From Bradyrhizobium liaoningense (GTDB lineage: Bacteria; Pseudomonadota; Alphaproteobacteria; Rhizobiales; Xanthobacteraceae), in NCBI RefSeq assembly GCF_018130785.1, contig NZ_JAFCJT010000007.1, positions 1 to 64,000 on the forward strand: a stretch of DNA of 64,000 nt, written 5' to 3'. The notes under the pieces are model-generated. The model did no database searches. It was not told the origin of the DNA and was given only the letters and a program-made list of their open reading frames with translations. A program made the translations under genes and the position numbers. Positions 51,455 to 60,082 of the stretch are shown one piece after another (the stretch's first letter is position 1; each line of letters starts with the position of its first letter).

Positions 51455-52233
51455 GCCGCACCGCTCTGCGGCAGCAGCGTGTTCAGCCGCTCGACCTGGC
51501 GCCGTGGCGTGCGCAACAGCTCCAGCACATAGCTGTCGCTGCTCGTGGAGAGTTCCGCGGGCGTGCCTTGCGCCAGCAGCTGTCCGCTGCGCATCACCGC
51601 GATGCGGTCGGCGAGCAGGATCGCCTCCGTCATGTCATGGGTGATCATGACCGTGGTCAGGCCGAGCTTGCGATGCAGTTCGCGAAAATCCTCGCCGAGC
51701 GCATCGCGGGTGAGGGGATCGAGCGCGCCGAACGGCTCGTCCATCAGCACGATGCGAGGCCGTGCCGCGAGCGCTCGCGCCACCCCGACGCGCTGGCGCT
51801 GGCCGCCCGAGAGCGCCTCCGGCAGCCGGTCGCGATGCGCGGTTCGGTCGAGCTGCACGAGCTCGAGCAACTCGTCGACGCGCGCGGTGACATCCGTCGC
51901 CGGCACGCCCAGTAGTTTCGGCGTGATCCCGATATTGTCGGCGACGCTCAGATGCGGGAACAGCCCGCCGCTCTGGAAGACGTAACCGATCCGGCGCCGC
52001 AGCGCGACCGGATCGACGGTCTGCACATCCTCGCCCTCGACCGTGATGGTGCCGCCATCGGCCTCGATCAGCCGGTTGGCGAGCCGCAGCAGCGTGGTCT
52101 TGCCGGAGCCGGAGCCGCCGACGATGGCCAGAAATTCGCCCTCGGCGATATCGAGCGACACATCGTCGACGGCCTTGAGTGAGCCGAAGTTCTTGCTGAC
52201 GTGGGAATAGCTGATGGCAGGTTTGGAAGGCAT
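51451..52233 (-). CDS. ATP-binding subunit of the OpuC-type ABC transporter
   Basis: 260 aa. Walker A GGSGSGKTTLLRLANRL, Q-loop YVFQSGGLFPHLSV, signature LSGGQRQRVGVARALA, Walker B IVLMDEPFGALD, and H-loop MITHDMTEA. Length and the FGALDPLTR motif fit OpuCA/ProV-type ATPases, though the C-terminal CBS domains of ProV are absent. First gene of the two-gene unit; divergent from the next ABC system with a long inverted repeat between. Confidence 0.92.
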   Translation of the reverse strand: MPSKPAISYSHVSKNFGSLKAVDDVSLDIAEGEFLAIVGGSGSGKTTLLRLANRLIEADGGTITVEGEDVQTVDPVALRRRIGYVFQSGGLFPHLSVADNIGITPKLLGVPATDVTARVDELLELVQLDRTAHRDRLPEALSGGQRQRVGVARALAARPRIVLMDEPFGALDPLTRDALGEDFRELHRKLGLTTVMITHDMTEAILLADRIAVMRSGQLLAQGTPAELSTSSDSYVLELLRTPRRQVERLNTLLPQSGAA

Positions 52234-52257
52234 TCGACGCGGCTCACTCTTCCTTAT

Positions 52258-52412
52258 CCTCCCCTGGAGGGGGAGGGTCGCTCGCGCGAAGCGCGGGCGG
52301 GGTGGGGTGATCTCTCAACAGGGGCGGTGTTCGGCGTGGAGGGACCGTCACCCCACCCCGGTCCGCATTCCGCTTCGCTTCATGCGCACCGACCCTCCTC
52401 CTCCAGGGGAGG
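52258..52412. repeat. Long inverted repeat between two divergent ABC operons
   Basis: Arms 52258-52280 and 52390-52412 are complementary at 22 of 23 positions (CCTCCCCTGGAGG.. / ..CCAGGGGAGG). Inner arms GGGGTGGGGTGA (52299-52310) and TCACCCCACCCC (52348-52359) also pair. It occupies most of the 280-bp intergenic region and would sit in the 5' regions of both transcripts. Confidence 0.75.
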
Positions 52413-52513
52413 GTGAAGGAGGCGACGGACCCCATGCGTAGCACGCTTGGCCGATTGATTGAACTTGGCCGCGCGAGCGGCTAAGGCATCGGACCGAGGT
52501 TCGGAGGGAACAT

Positions 52514-53332
52514 ATGATAACGCCCACGGCAGTGGCGCTGGAAGATGCCAAGGTCGCGTTCCGGCTCGGGGACGACCGGGTCTATACGGCGGTGGAGAAG
52601 GCGCATCTGGCGGTCGCGCAGGGCGAGTTCGTCGCCATCGTCGGGCCAACCGGCTGCGGGAAATCGACGCTGCTCAACGTCGCCGCCGGCCTGCTCAAGC
52701 CCGCCGCCGGCAGCATCAAGATATTCGACCGGCCGCTCACGGGGCTGAACCGGGACGCCGGCTACCTGTTCCAGGCCGATGCGCTGTTCCCCTGGAAGAC
52801 CGCGCTCGACAATGTCGCGATCGGGCTCGAGATCGCGGGCACGCCCCGCGCCGAGGCGCTGCAACGCGCGCAAAAATGGCTGACTTCCGTCGGCCTCGGG
52901 GCTTTCGCCAACCGCTATCCGCACATGCTCTCCGGCGGCCAGCGCAAGCGCGTGGCGCTGGCGCAGGTGCTGATCCGTGACCCAAAGATTCTCCTGATGG
53001 ACGAGCCGTTCGGGCCGCTCGATGCGCAGACCCGCCAGGTCATGGGCAATCTGCTGCTCGACCTCTGGAATGCCGACCGCAAGGCCGTGCTGTTCGTCAC
53101 GCACGACCTCGAAGAGGCGATCGCGCTCGCCGACCGCGTCGTGATCATGTCGGCGGGGCCGTCCTCGCGCATCATCGGCGACTGGCGCGTGAGCTTGCCG
53201 CGCCCGCGCGACATTTTCGAGGTCCGGCTGGACAAGGAGTTCCATGCGCTCCACCGCGAGATCTGGAGCGTGCTCAAGGACGAGGTGATGAAGGGCTACG
53301 TGCAATCCACGCAAGCGGCGGAGGCGATCTGA
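52514..53332 (+). CDS. ABC transporter ATPase (SsuB/TauB/NrtD type)
   Basis: 272 aa. Walker A GPTGCGKSTLLNVAAGL, Q-loop YLFQADALFPWKTALDN, signature LSGGQRKRVALAQVL, Walker B ILLMDEPFGPLD, and H-loop FVTHDLEEAI. The FPWKTALDN sequence marks the nitrate/sulfonate/taurine family. GGAGGGAACAT precedes the ATG. The permease begins at the stop codon (TGATG). The natural binding protein is probably the one encoded 4.9 kb downstream at 58228. Confidence 0.92.
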   Translation: MITPTAVALEDAKVAFRLGDDRVYTAVEKAHLAVAQGEFVAIVGPTGCGKSTLLNVAAGLLKPAAGSIKIFDRPLTGLNRDAGYLFQADALFPWKTALDNVAIGLEIAGTPRAEALQRAQKWLTSVGLGAFANRYPHMLSGGQRKRVALAQVLIRDPKILLMDEPFGPLDAQTRQVMGNLLLDLWNADRKAVLFVTHDLEEAIALADRVVIMSAGPSSRIIGDWRVSLPRPRDIFEVRLDKEFHALHREIWSVLKDEVMKGYVQSTQAAEAI

Positions 53333-54117
53333 TGTCGCGCCTGACGCTACTCTCACTCCAAGTGCTGGTCGCCGTTGTCTGCATCGTGCTGTGGCAGGTG
53401 CTGTCGACCGTGCCGGTGTTCGGAAAAATCCTGTTGCCGCCGTTCTTCTTCTCCAATCCGGTCGACGTGTTCAGCCAGATCGTGAAGTGGTTCTCATCCG
53501 GCGTGATATGGAAGCATCTCTGGATCACCCTCGTGGAGTCGCTGCTGGCCTTCGTGATCGGATCGCTCGGCGGCGTCCTGGTCGGGTTCTGGTTCGCGCG
53601 GCAGCCGCTGGTGGCGGCAGTGTTTGATCCTTACGTCAAAATGGTCAACGCGCTGCCCCGTGTCGTGCTTGCGCCGATCTTCGCGCTGTGGCTGGGGCTC
53701 GGCATCTGGTCCAAGGTCGCGCTTGGCGTGACACTGGTGTTCTTCATCGTGTTCTTCAACGTCTATCAGGGCGTCAAGGAGGTCAGCCGCACCGTGCTCG
53801 ACAATGGCCGCATGCTCGGCATGAGCGAGCGGCAGCTGATGCAGCACGTCTATTGGCCGTCGGCGCTGTCGTGGATGTTCTCCTCGCTGCACACCTCGGT
53901 CGGCTTCGCCGTGGTCGGCGCGGTCGTCGGCGAATATCTGGGATCGGCGGCGGGGCTCGGCTATCTGATCCAGCAGGCCGAAGGCATCTTCGACGTCGCC
54001 GGCGTGTTCGCCGGCATGTTCGTGTTGTCGGCCTTCGTCATCCTGATCGACTTCGGGGTGACGCTCGTCGAGCGCAGGCTGCTGGTCTGGCGGCCGACCG
54101 TGGACGGGCGGGGATAG
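53332..54117 (+). CDS. ABC transporter permease (SsuC/TauC type)
   Basis: 261 aa with six membrane helices. LPRVVLAPIFALWLGLGIWSKVALG and the EAA-like loop MLGMSERQLMQHVYWPSALSWMFSSLHTSVGFAVVGAVVGEYLGS are typical of BPD_transp_1 permeases for nitrate, sulfonates or taurine. Translationally coupled to the ATPase. No binding-protein gene follows directly; instead a sigma-factor module intervenes. Confidence 0.92.
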   Translation: MSRLTLLSLQVLVAVVCIVLWQVLSTVPVFGKILLPPFFFSNPVDVFSQIVKWFSSGVIWKHLWITLVESLLAFVIGSLGGVLVGFWFARQPLVAAVFDPYVKMVNALPRVVLAPIFALWLGLGIWSKVALGVTLVFFIVFFNVYQGVKEVSRTVLDNGRMLGMSERQLMQHVYWPSALSWMFSSLHTSVGFAVVGAVVGEYLGSAAGLGYLIQQAEGIFDVAGVFAGMFVLSAFVILIDFGVTLVERRLLVWRPTVDGRG

Positions 54118-54220
54118 ACCGCCTCGTTTTGCCTGCTGACGTTTATGTGATTGACCGCCCGGAATAGAACGTGCGGCCATGCGTCATACCCCCGTGCAAC
54201 CACCTGCATGGGAGTTCAGG

Positions 54221-54757
54221 ATGCCCCCCTCACAGTTTCGCCGCGCCGTAGCGGTGCTCGCAAGCCGATGCCGATGGCCCAGGCCCGGCCTCGGCACGGC
54301 GTTCCTTGCCGCGCGCATTCTGGTTGCGTTCGCACTCCCGCCGCTCGTGTTCGCGCATGAATCCCATCCGGCCGCCGCGCCGGCCCCGGTGAGCACGGAG
54401 GAGCGTGCGTTCCTGGAAGAAAACGAGGCGGCGATGACCAAGATGATGAACGACATGGCGGCCAAGCCGACCGGCGACATCGATCGCGACTTCGTCGCGA
54501 TGATGAACCCGCATCATCAGGGCGCGATCGACATGGCGGTGATCGAGTTGCGTTACGGCAAGAACGAGCAGTTGCGGCGCATCGCCCAGGAAATCATCGT
54601 CGACCAGATGCAGGAGATCGCGGCCATGAAGCTCGCGATCGGCGAACCGGCGACAGACACCGCGCCCGCCCCGACCCAACCGCCCTCAGCTCCCAACACA
54701 ACCGTTCATCATCATCCGGGCATGCAGATGGATATGTCCACGGGAATGAAGAAGTAG
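54221..54757 (+). CDS. DUF305 domain-containing exported protein
   Basis: 178 aa from ATG 54221 (GGGAG upstream). N-terminal hydrophobic segment (ILVAFALPPLVFA), then the DUF305 core FLEENEAAMTKMMNDMAAKPTGDIDRDFVAMMNPHHQGAIDMAVIELRYG with the diagnostic MMNPHHQGAIDMA. The C-terminal tail is Pro/Thr-rich and ends HHHPGMQMDMSTGMKK. His/Met-rich motifs in this ferritin-like family suggest metal (copper) binding in the periplasm, which is inference. 9 bp before the beta-propeller gene. Confidence 0.85.
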   Translation: MPPSQFRRAVAVLASRCRWPRPGLGTAFLAARILVAFALPPLVFAHESHPAAAPAPVSTEERAFLEENEAAMTKMMNDMAAKPTGDIDRDFVAMMNPHHQGAIDMAVIELRYGKNEQLRRIAQEIIVDQMQEIAAMKLAIGEPATDTAPAPTQPPSAPNTTVHHHPGMQMDMSTGMKK

Positions 54758-54766
54758 GAGTCGCAG

Positions 54767-56236
54767 ATGACCACGTCACGAAGCACTATGATGAAGACGA
54801 TTTTCCTGGCGGCCACGATGCTTGCGACGGGTTCGGTTGCGTGGGCGGGGCAGGCGCCGGGCGCGCTGTCCGCCCCCGATATTCCGGTGAGCCACCACGA
54901 CCGTGTTTACGCAGCAGAGCAGTTCTCGAACACGGTCTCGGTCACCGATCCCGCCGACAACAAGCTGCTTGGTGTGATCCGGCTGGGCGACCCGCAACCC
55001 GGCAATTTCAGCCCGCTTTACAAGGGCCAGGTGCTCGTTCATGGTATGGGCTTCTCGCCCGATCACAAGACGCTCGCCGTGGTGTCGATCGGCTCGAATT
55101 CGGTGAGCTTCATCGACACCGCGACCAATGCGGTCAAGCATATCACTTATGTCGGACGATCGCCGCACGAGGCGTTCTTCACGCCGGACGGCAAGGAAGT
55201 GTGGGTCACCGTTCGCGGCGAGAACTACATCTCCGTCATCGATCCGATCAGCTTCAAGGAGAAGACCCGGATCACGACCCCGAACGGGCCGGGCATGCAG
55301 ATCTTCTCACCCGACGGCAAATACGGCTACATCTGCTCGTCGTTCAATCCCGAGACCGACGTCGTCGCGGTGGCCGAGCACAAGATCATCGCCACGGTGA
55401 AGCAGGAGAGCCCATTCTGCCCGAACATCGCGGCGACGCCGGATGGAAACCAGGTGTGGTTCACACTGAAGGACGTCGGCCGGACACAGGTGTTCAACGC
55501 AAGGCCTCCGTTCAACGTGATCAAGACGATCGATACCGGGCCGATCACCAACCACGTCAACTTCGCGCACACCGCCAAGGGCACGTTCGCCTATGTCACC
55601 ATTGGCGGCTTGAACGAAGTAAAGGTGTTCCGTACCGACGATTTCTCGCAGGTCGCGACGATCCCGGTCGGCAATCTGCCGCACGGCGTCTGGCCGTCCG
55701 GAGACGGCACACGCATTTATGTGGGGCTGGAGAACGCCGACGCGCTCGCGGCCATCGACACGGCGACCAATAAAGTGGTCGGGAACGTTCCGATCGGCCA
55801 GGCACCGCAGGCGATCGCGTATGTTCCAAATGCTGCGCCTAACCCTGATGACCGCCAGAATTTGGAGGCCCTCGGCGTCGCCGGGCAGGTCGCTCACCTC
55901 ACGCTTGCGTCGAAGGACCGTGCAAAGGACGGCATGGCGCCGACCAGCGTGTCGCTGTTCGATCAGGGTTTGATTCAGGTCTTGCAGGCTTCGGTGACGG
56001 GACTTCAGCCCAAGCAGAAATATGTGCTTGCCTTGGCGGAGCATGCCGACGGGAGTGGTCCGTTGCAGCCGTTGGCGGCGTTCATGACCAATCCGGCTGG
56101 ATCTGCTATCGTCAATGTGGTCGGTCCGATCCGGCAGATCGTCGACCAGTCTGCCGCTGAAGCAAGGCGGTACCTGGTGATTGCGGCCGGCGACGCGGCG
56201 ATGCCCGGTGAGGCGGTCCAGATCGAGGCGCGATGA
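54767..56236 (+). CDS. Exported YVTN-family beta-propeller protein
   Basis: 489 aa. Signal peptide MMKTIFLAATMLATGSVAWA (from the second Met), then seven-bladed YVTN/cytochrome-D1-like repeats (VYAAEQFSNTVSVTDPADNKLLGVI, ITYVGRSPHEAFFTPDGKEVWVT, ..). The C-terminal ~130 residues are a separate Ig-like domain. No CXXCH haem motif is seen. Together with DUF305 and the sigma/anti-sigma pair it forms one transcription unit (9-28 bp gaps). Role unknown; similar propellers act in metal or quinone-linked periplasmic processes. Confidence 0.85.
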   Translation: MTTSRSTMMKTIFLAATMLATGSVAWAGQAPGALSAPDIPVSHHDRVYAAEQFSNTVSVTDPADNKLLGVIRLGDPQPGNFSPLYKGQVLVHGMGFSPDHKTLAVVSIGSNSVSFIDTATNAVKHITYVGRSPHEAFFTPDGKEVWVTVRGENYISVIDPISFKEKTRITTPNGPGMQIFSPDGKYGYICSSFNPETDVVAVAEHKIIATVKQESPFCPNIAATPDGNQVWFTLKDVGRTQVFNARPPFNVIKTIDTGPITNHVNFAHTAKGTFAYVTIGGLNEVKVFRTDDFSQVATIPVGNLPHGVWPSGDGTRIYVGLENADALAAIDTATNKVVGNVPIGQAPQAIAYVPNAAPNPDDRQNLEALGVAGQVAHLTLASKDRAKDGMAPTSVSLFDQGLIQVLQASVTGLQPKQKYVLALAEHADGSGPLQPLAAFMTNPAGSAIVNVVGPIRQIVDQSAAEARRYLVIAAGDAAMPGEAVQIEAR

Positions 56237-56264
56237 CGCGCCGTCCGACGTCGGCAAAGGGCAG

Positions 56265-56795
56265 ATGGAGCGCCTCGTGAAGGACATGCTGGTTCAGGTC
56301 GAGCCGCTTATCCCCGCGCTCCGCCGTTACGCGCGCGCGCTTTTGCGCGATCGCGCGGCTGCCGATGATCTGGTTCAGGATTGCCTGGAGCGTGCCGTCA
56401 GCCATTGGCATCAGCGGCGCGACGGCAGCGTGCGCGCCTGGCTGTTCAGCATCCTCCACAATCTGGCGGTCACGCAATTCCGCAAGGCGACGGCGCGGGG
56501 CAGGCATATGCCGATCGACGATGCAGGCGAGCGTGAGCTTGTCAGTGCCGCCGCGCAGGAGCAAAGGCTGATCTATCAGGATGTCCTGAAAAAGCTCGAG
56601 AGATTGCCGGAAGAGCAGCGTGCCGTGTTGTTGCTTGTTGCGGTTGAGGATCTATCCTACGCGGACGCCGCGGGAGTGCTGAAGATCCCGGTCGGGACCG
56701 TGATGTCACGCCTGTCGCGCGCGCGGGAGAGGTTATTGCAGGAGGTGGAGGGCGTGGCTCCAGGGAACGTCGTGGCATTGCGGGGCGTGAAATGA
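56265..56795 (+). CDS. ECF-type RNA polymerase sigma factor
   Basis: 176 aa from ATG 56265. Region 2: LIPALRRYARALLRDRAAADDLVQDCLERAV..WLFSILHNLAVTQFRKA. Region 4: LEKLERLPEEQRAVLLLVAVEDLSYADAAGVLKIPVGTVMSRLSRARERL (written in parts). No extracytoplasmic additions. Its stop overlaps the anti-sigma start (ATGA). By analogy with other ECF systems it should transcribe its own operon when the anti-sigma factor releases it. Confidence 0.92.
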   Translation: MERLVKDMLVQVEPLIPALRRYARALLRDRAAADDLVQDCLERAVSHWHQRRDGSVRAWLFSILHNLAVTQFRKATARGRHMPIDDAGERELVSAAAQEQRLIYQDVLKKLERLPEEQRAVLLLVAVEDLSYADAAGVLKIPVGTVMSRLSRARERLLQEVEGVAPGNVVALRGVK

Positions 56796-57565
56796 ACCGA
56801 CGGCCGATCACTGAGGACGATCTCCACGCCTATGTCGACCAGGCGCTCGAGCCTGAGCGGCGGGCGGAGGTCGCATCCTATCTCGACGATCATCAGGATG
56901 TCGCCGCGCGCGTTGCGGCCTTCGCCACCCAGCGCGAGCAGCTGCGCGGCGCGTTTGCGCCGATCGTCGAGGAACCGTTGCCGGCCGAACTCAATCTGTC
57001 GCACATCATAGAGAGCCGGAGGCGGTCTCCCATGCGGGCGTGGTGGGCGATCGCTGCGATGTTGCTTCTCGGCATCGGCGGTCTCGGCGGATGGACCATG
57101 CGCAGCGCTTTGCAGGAGGGCTCGAACGGACTCTCCGCGCTGGCACAGGAGGCGGCCTATTCGTACGGCGTTTACGCACCGGACCGCGTGCGGCCGGTCG
57201 AGATACGCGCGTCCGAAAGTGCAGAGCTCACGCGATGGGTGTCGAATCGGCTGAAACAGCCGGTCAAGGTGCCGGACCTATCCGTCTCAGGTTATCGGCT
57301 GATGGGCGGTCGCCTGGTTGCGACGTCGCACGGCCCGGCCGCGATGTTCATGTACGATGACGATCACGGCGACCGGCTTGTCGTGTTGACGCGTCCGATG
57401 AGCAACCGCAACCTGGATACGCCGATGATGCCGCAATCGACCGGAGATGTCGCGGGCTTCGTGTGGGCGGATGGCGGCATGGGTTACACGCTCGTCGGCC
57501 AGCTTCCGGGAGACACCCTCAAGCCGATCGCGAACGAGATCCGGAAGCAGACGCGCCCGATCTAG
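56792..57565 (+). CDS. Membrane-anchored anti-sigma factor
   Basis: 257 aa. N-terminal cytosolic segment ITEDDLHAYVDQALEPERRAEVASYLDDHQDVAARV, the anti-sigma fold, but without the Zn-binding His-x3-Cys-x2-Cys of ZAS proteins. One membrane helix (MRAWWAIAAMLLLGIGGLGGW, ~residues 76-97) and a 160-residue periplasmic sensor domain with no recognised family. It presumably holds the ECF factor until an envelope signal; with no cysteines in the N-domain, redox control of zinc is unlikely. Confidence 0.85.
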   Translation: MNRRPITEDDLHAYVDQALEPERRAEVASYLDDHQDVAARVAAFATQREQLRGAFAPIVEEPLPAELNLSHIIESRRRSPMRAWWAIAAMLLLGIGGLGGWTMRSALQEGSNGLSALAQEAAYSYGVYAPDRVRPVEIRASESAELTRWVSNRLKQPVKVPDLSVSGYRLMGGRLVATSHGPAAMFMYDDDHGDRLVVLTRPMSNRNLDTPMMPQSTGDVAGFVWADGGMGYTLVGQLPGDTLKPIANEIRKQTRPI

Positions 57566-57583
57566 CCTCGAAACTGACGAAAT

Positions 57584-57607
57584 GGGCCCGCACGGCAGTG
57601 CGAGCCC
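57584..57607. terminator. Hairpin between convergent anti-sigma and cupin genes
   Basis: GGGCCCGCAC-GGCA-GTGCGAGCCC, 10-bp stem with one mismatch, midway between the two stop codons. T-runs are poor on both sides. Confidence 0.4.
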
Positions 57608-57638
57608 GAACGTTCAACCGGCCCGAGTTGCGGGGAGC

Positions 57639-58088
57639 CTAGTCCAGCAGCTTGGTGTCGTCGGGCGCCTGCGGCGGCGTCTTGATCGCGATGGCCTTGA
57701 CCTGACCGCTGATCGGCTTGGTGCCGCCATGCGGGGTCCCCTTGGGGATGATGACGAGGTCGCCGGGTTTCACCGTCACCTCCTTGTCGCCGAGCCAGAT
57801 CGTCCCGGTCCCGTCCAGGATGTACTGGATCTCGTTGGTGTTGGGATGCATGTGCTTGGGCACATTTCCGACCTGGATCGAGATGGTGGCGCCGTCGGCG
57901 CTGGCGAACATCTTGGAACGGTAGCCGACATTGTTGGCGGGGCCGAGCGCGTCGCCTTCCATCTCGCCGGTATGGATGATCTGCGCGGTGACGTTCTCGG
58001 CGGCCAGCGCCGGCCGGAGCAGTTGGTTTGCGCCGCATCCGGCGGCAAAGGCGGCGGCGATCGACAGGCCCATTGCAAGGCGATTCAT
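57639..58088 (-). CDS. Exported cupin-domain protein
   Basis: 149 aa. A hydrophobic leader (LAMGLSIAAAFAAGCGANQ) with a possible, non-ideal lipobox AAGC, then one cupin barrel: VPKHMHPNTNEIQYILDGTGTIW (motif 1: HMH, E) and PGDLVIIPKGTPHGG (motif 2). Three His and one Glu fit a metal site. It is transcribed opposite to the sigma/anti-sigma unit and divergent from the binding-protein gene. Role unknown; possibly belongs to the envelope module next to it. Confidence 0.82.
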   Translation of the reverse strand: MNRLAMGLSIAAAFAAGCGANQLLRPALAAENVTAQIIHTGEMEGDALGPANNVGYRSKMFASADGATISIQVGNVPKHMHPNTNEIQYILDGTGTIWLGDKEVTVKPGDLVIIPKGTPHGGTKPISGQVKAIAIKTPPQAPDDTKLLD

Positions 58089-58227
58089 GGATGATCCTCC
58101 CCATCAAGAATTGTTGTTGTGGACCCATGCTATTGCGCCGAAGGGCTGATGGCGAGTCGCACTTTGGCAGTGCTTCTCAAGCCAATCCCGCTGCTCTATG
58201 GTGCCGGCAGCCGAACGGAGGAAACCA

Positions 58228-59253
58228 ATGAAGAACACGATTGCCAGGCTCGCCGGCGCGCTGCTCGCGCTGACGCTCACCACCGGTCTTGCCGCGGCGC
58301 AAAGCAAGGTGACCATCGCGGTCGGCGGCGGCGCCTGCCTGTGCTATCTGCCGACGGTGCTGGCCAAGCAGCTCGGCGAATACGAGAAAGCGGGCCTCAA
58401 TGTCGAGCTCGTGGACCTCAAGGGCGGCTCGGATGCGCTCAAGGCCGTGCTCGGCGGCAGCGCCGACGTGGTCTCCGGCTATTTCGATCATTGCGTCAAT
58501 CTCGCCGCCAAGAAGCAAGAGCTTCAGGCCTTCGTGGTCTATGACCGCTATCCCGGCCTCGTGCTGGTGGTCGCGCCCTCGCGCACCAATGACATCAAGT
58601 CGGTCAAGGATCTCGCCGGCAAGAAGGTCGGCGTCAGCGCGCCCGGCTCCTCCACCGACTTCTTCCTCAAATATCTGCTGAAGAAGAACGGGCTCGATCC
58701 CGCCGGCACCGCCGTGATCGGCGTCGGCCTGGGCGCGACCGCGGTCGCCGCGATGGAGCAGGGGCAGCTCGATGCCGCCGTGATGCTCGATCCCTCCGTC
58801 ACCGTGCTCCAGGGCAGCCACAAGGATCTGCGCATCCTCAGCGACACGCGCACGCAGAAGGATACGCTCGAGACGTTCGGCGGCGAATATCCGGGTGGCG
58901 CGCTGTACTCGACGGTGGCCTGGATCAACGGCCACGAGAAGGAAACGCAGGCGCTCACCAACGCAATGCTCGCCACGATCGCCTGGATCCATTCGCATTC
59001 GCCTGAGGAGATCATGGCGAAGATGCCTGACGAGATGGTCGGCAAGAACAAGGAGCTTTATCTCGCCGCGCTGAAGAACACGATCCCGATGTTCTCGGAA
59101 ACCGGCAAGATGGACCCGAAGGGCGCGGACGCCGTGCTCGCGGTGTTCAGCGTCGGCTCGCCCGAGGTCGCGAACGCCAAGATCGACGTCAGCAAGACCT
59201 TTACCAACAAGTTCGTCGATCAGGCCAAGAAGACCACGGGGAGCGCCAAATAG
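58228..59253 (+). CDS. ABC transporter periplasmic binding protein (SsuA/TauA/NrtA-like)
   Basis: 341 aa. The signal peptide ends TGLAAAQ near residue 24. NMT1/SsuA fold: PTVLAKQLGEYEKAGLNVELVDLKGGSDALKAVLGGSADVVSGYFDHCVN, KSVKDLAGKKVGVSAPGSSTDFFLKYLL, and AAMEQGQLDAAVMLDP. A Cys pair in ACLCYLPT near the N-terminus is unusual. CGGAGGAAACCA precedes ATG 58228. Most likely the binding protein for the ATPase and permease at 52.5-54.1 kb, from which it is separated by the sigma-factor module. Confidence 0.85.
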   Translation: MKNTIARLAGALLALTLTTGLAAAQSKVTIAVGGGACLCYLPTVLAKQLGEYEKAGLNVELVDLKGGSDALKAVLGGSADVVSGYFDHCVNLAAKKQELQAFVVYDRYPGLVLVVAPSRTNDIKSVKDLAGKKVGVSAPGSSTDFFLKYLLKKNGLDPAGTAVIGVGLGATAVAAMEQGQLDAAVMLDPSVTVLQGSHKDLRILSDTRTQKDTLETFGGEYPGGALYSTVAWINGHEKETQALTNAMLATIAWIHSHSPEEIMAKMPDEMVGKNKELYLAALKNTIPMFSETGKMDPKGADAVLAVFSVGSPEVANAKIDVSKTFTNKFVDQAKKTTGSAK

Positions 59254-59282
59254 CTGACGCGAAGGCGGTGTCATCGGGCGTC

Positions 59283-59987
59283 ATGACGTCACCGGTCATT
59301 CATCGCGCCACGACGCTTGATCTTGCCGTGCGGCCGATCGCCTGGCCGTTCGCCGAGGAGCGCCGCGCCGAGATCGCGGCGCATTTCGCCGAGAAGCAGC
59401 GCGAGCGGCCGAAAATGTGGAACGGCCGCGTCCTGCTCGGGCGCGATGCGGTGTTCATGGACGGCCATCTCGCCGCGACCTATTTCGAGACGGATTTCGC
59501 GAGCTTCCTGGCCTGGCGCGACTGGGGCTTTCCCGACAAGGCGGTATTCAACGGCTTCGGCATGGGCGCGCTGCGCGCCTCGGATGGTGCCTTCATCATG
59601 GGCGAGATGGCGCAGCACACAGCCAATGCGGGCCGCATCTATTTCCCCTCGGGCACGCCTGATCTCGACGACGTCAGGGCCGGTGCGCTCGACATTCCCG
59701 GCAGTGTGATCCGCGAACTCGGAGAAGAGACCGGCCTGACCCCGGCCGACTACCTGATACAGCCGGACTGGCACTGCGTCGTCACCGGTCCGTCGATTGC
59801 AATGATTCAAATCATCAACCTGGACATGCCGGGCGACGTGGCCCGTGCCCGGATCGAGGCCAATCTCGCCCGCGAGGCCGATCCGGAGTTGTCGGCCATT
59901 CATCTCGTGCGCGGGATCAGCGACCTCACGCCGGCCATGCCGCGATTTGTCACGGCCTTTGTCGAGCAGCAGTTCGCTTCGCGCTGA
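59283..59987 (+). CDS. Nudix-family hydrolase-like protein
   Basis: 234 aa. The core Nudix sequence RELGEETGL matches REUxEExGU, but the Gly-x5-Glu that normally precedes it at fixed spacing is not evident (Leu stands where Glu is expected). The substrate side ends HLVRGISDLTPAMPRF. May hydrolyse a nucleoside-diphosphate derivative or have diverged. Start ATG 59283; GTG 59268 is an alternative. 29 bp after the binding-protein gene, so co-transcription is likely. Confidence 0.75.
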   Translation: MTSPVIHRATTLDLAVRPIAWPFAEERRAEIAAHFAEKQRERPKMWNGRVLLGRDAVFMDGHLAATYFETDFASFLAWRDWGFPDKAVFNGFGMGALRASDGAFIMGEMAQHTANAGRIYFPSGTPDLDDVRAGALDIPGSVIRELGEETGLTPADYLIQPDWHCVVTGPSIAMIQIINLDMPGDVARARIEANLAREADPELSAIHLVRGISDLTPAMPRFVTAFVEQQFASR

Positions 59988-60082
59988 CGCGCGAGGCTTG
60001 ACATCGCTGCGCTCAGCCCATGTGATGGGCAAAAAAGCAAAAGCAAAAAGAATGCAATGCACAATCGTCCAGGGAGGTTTTG

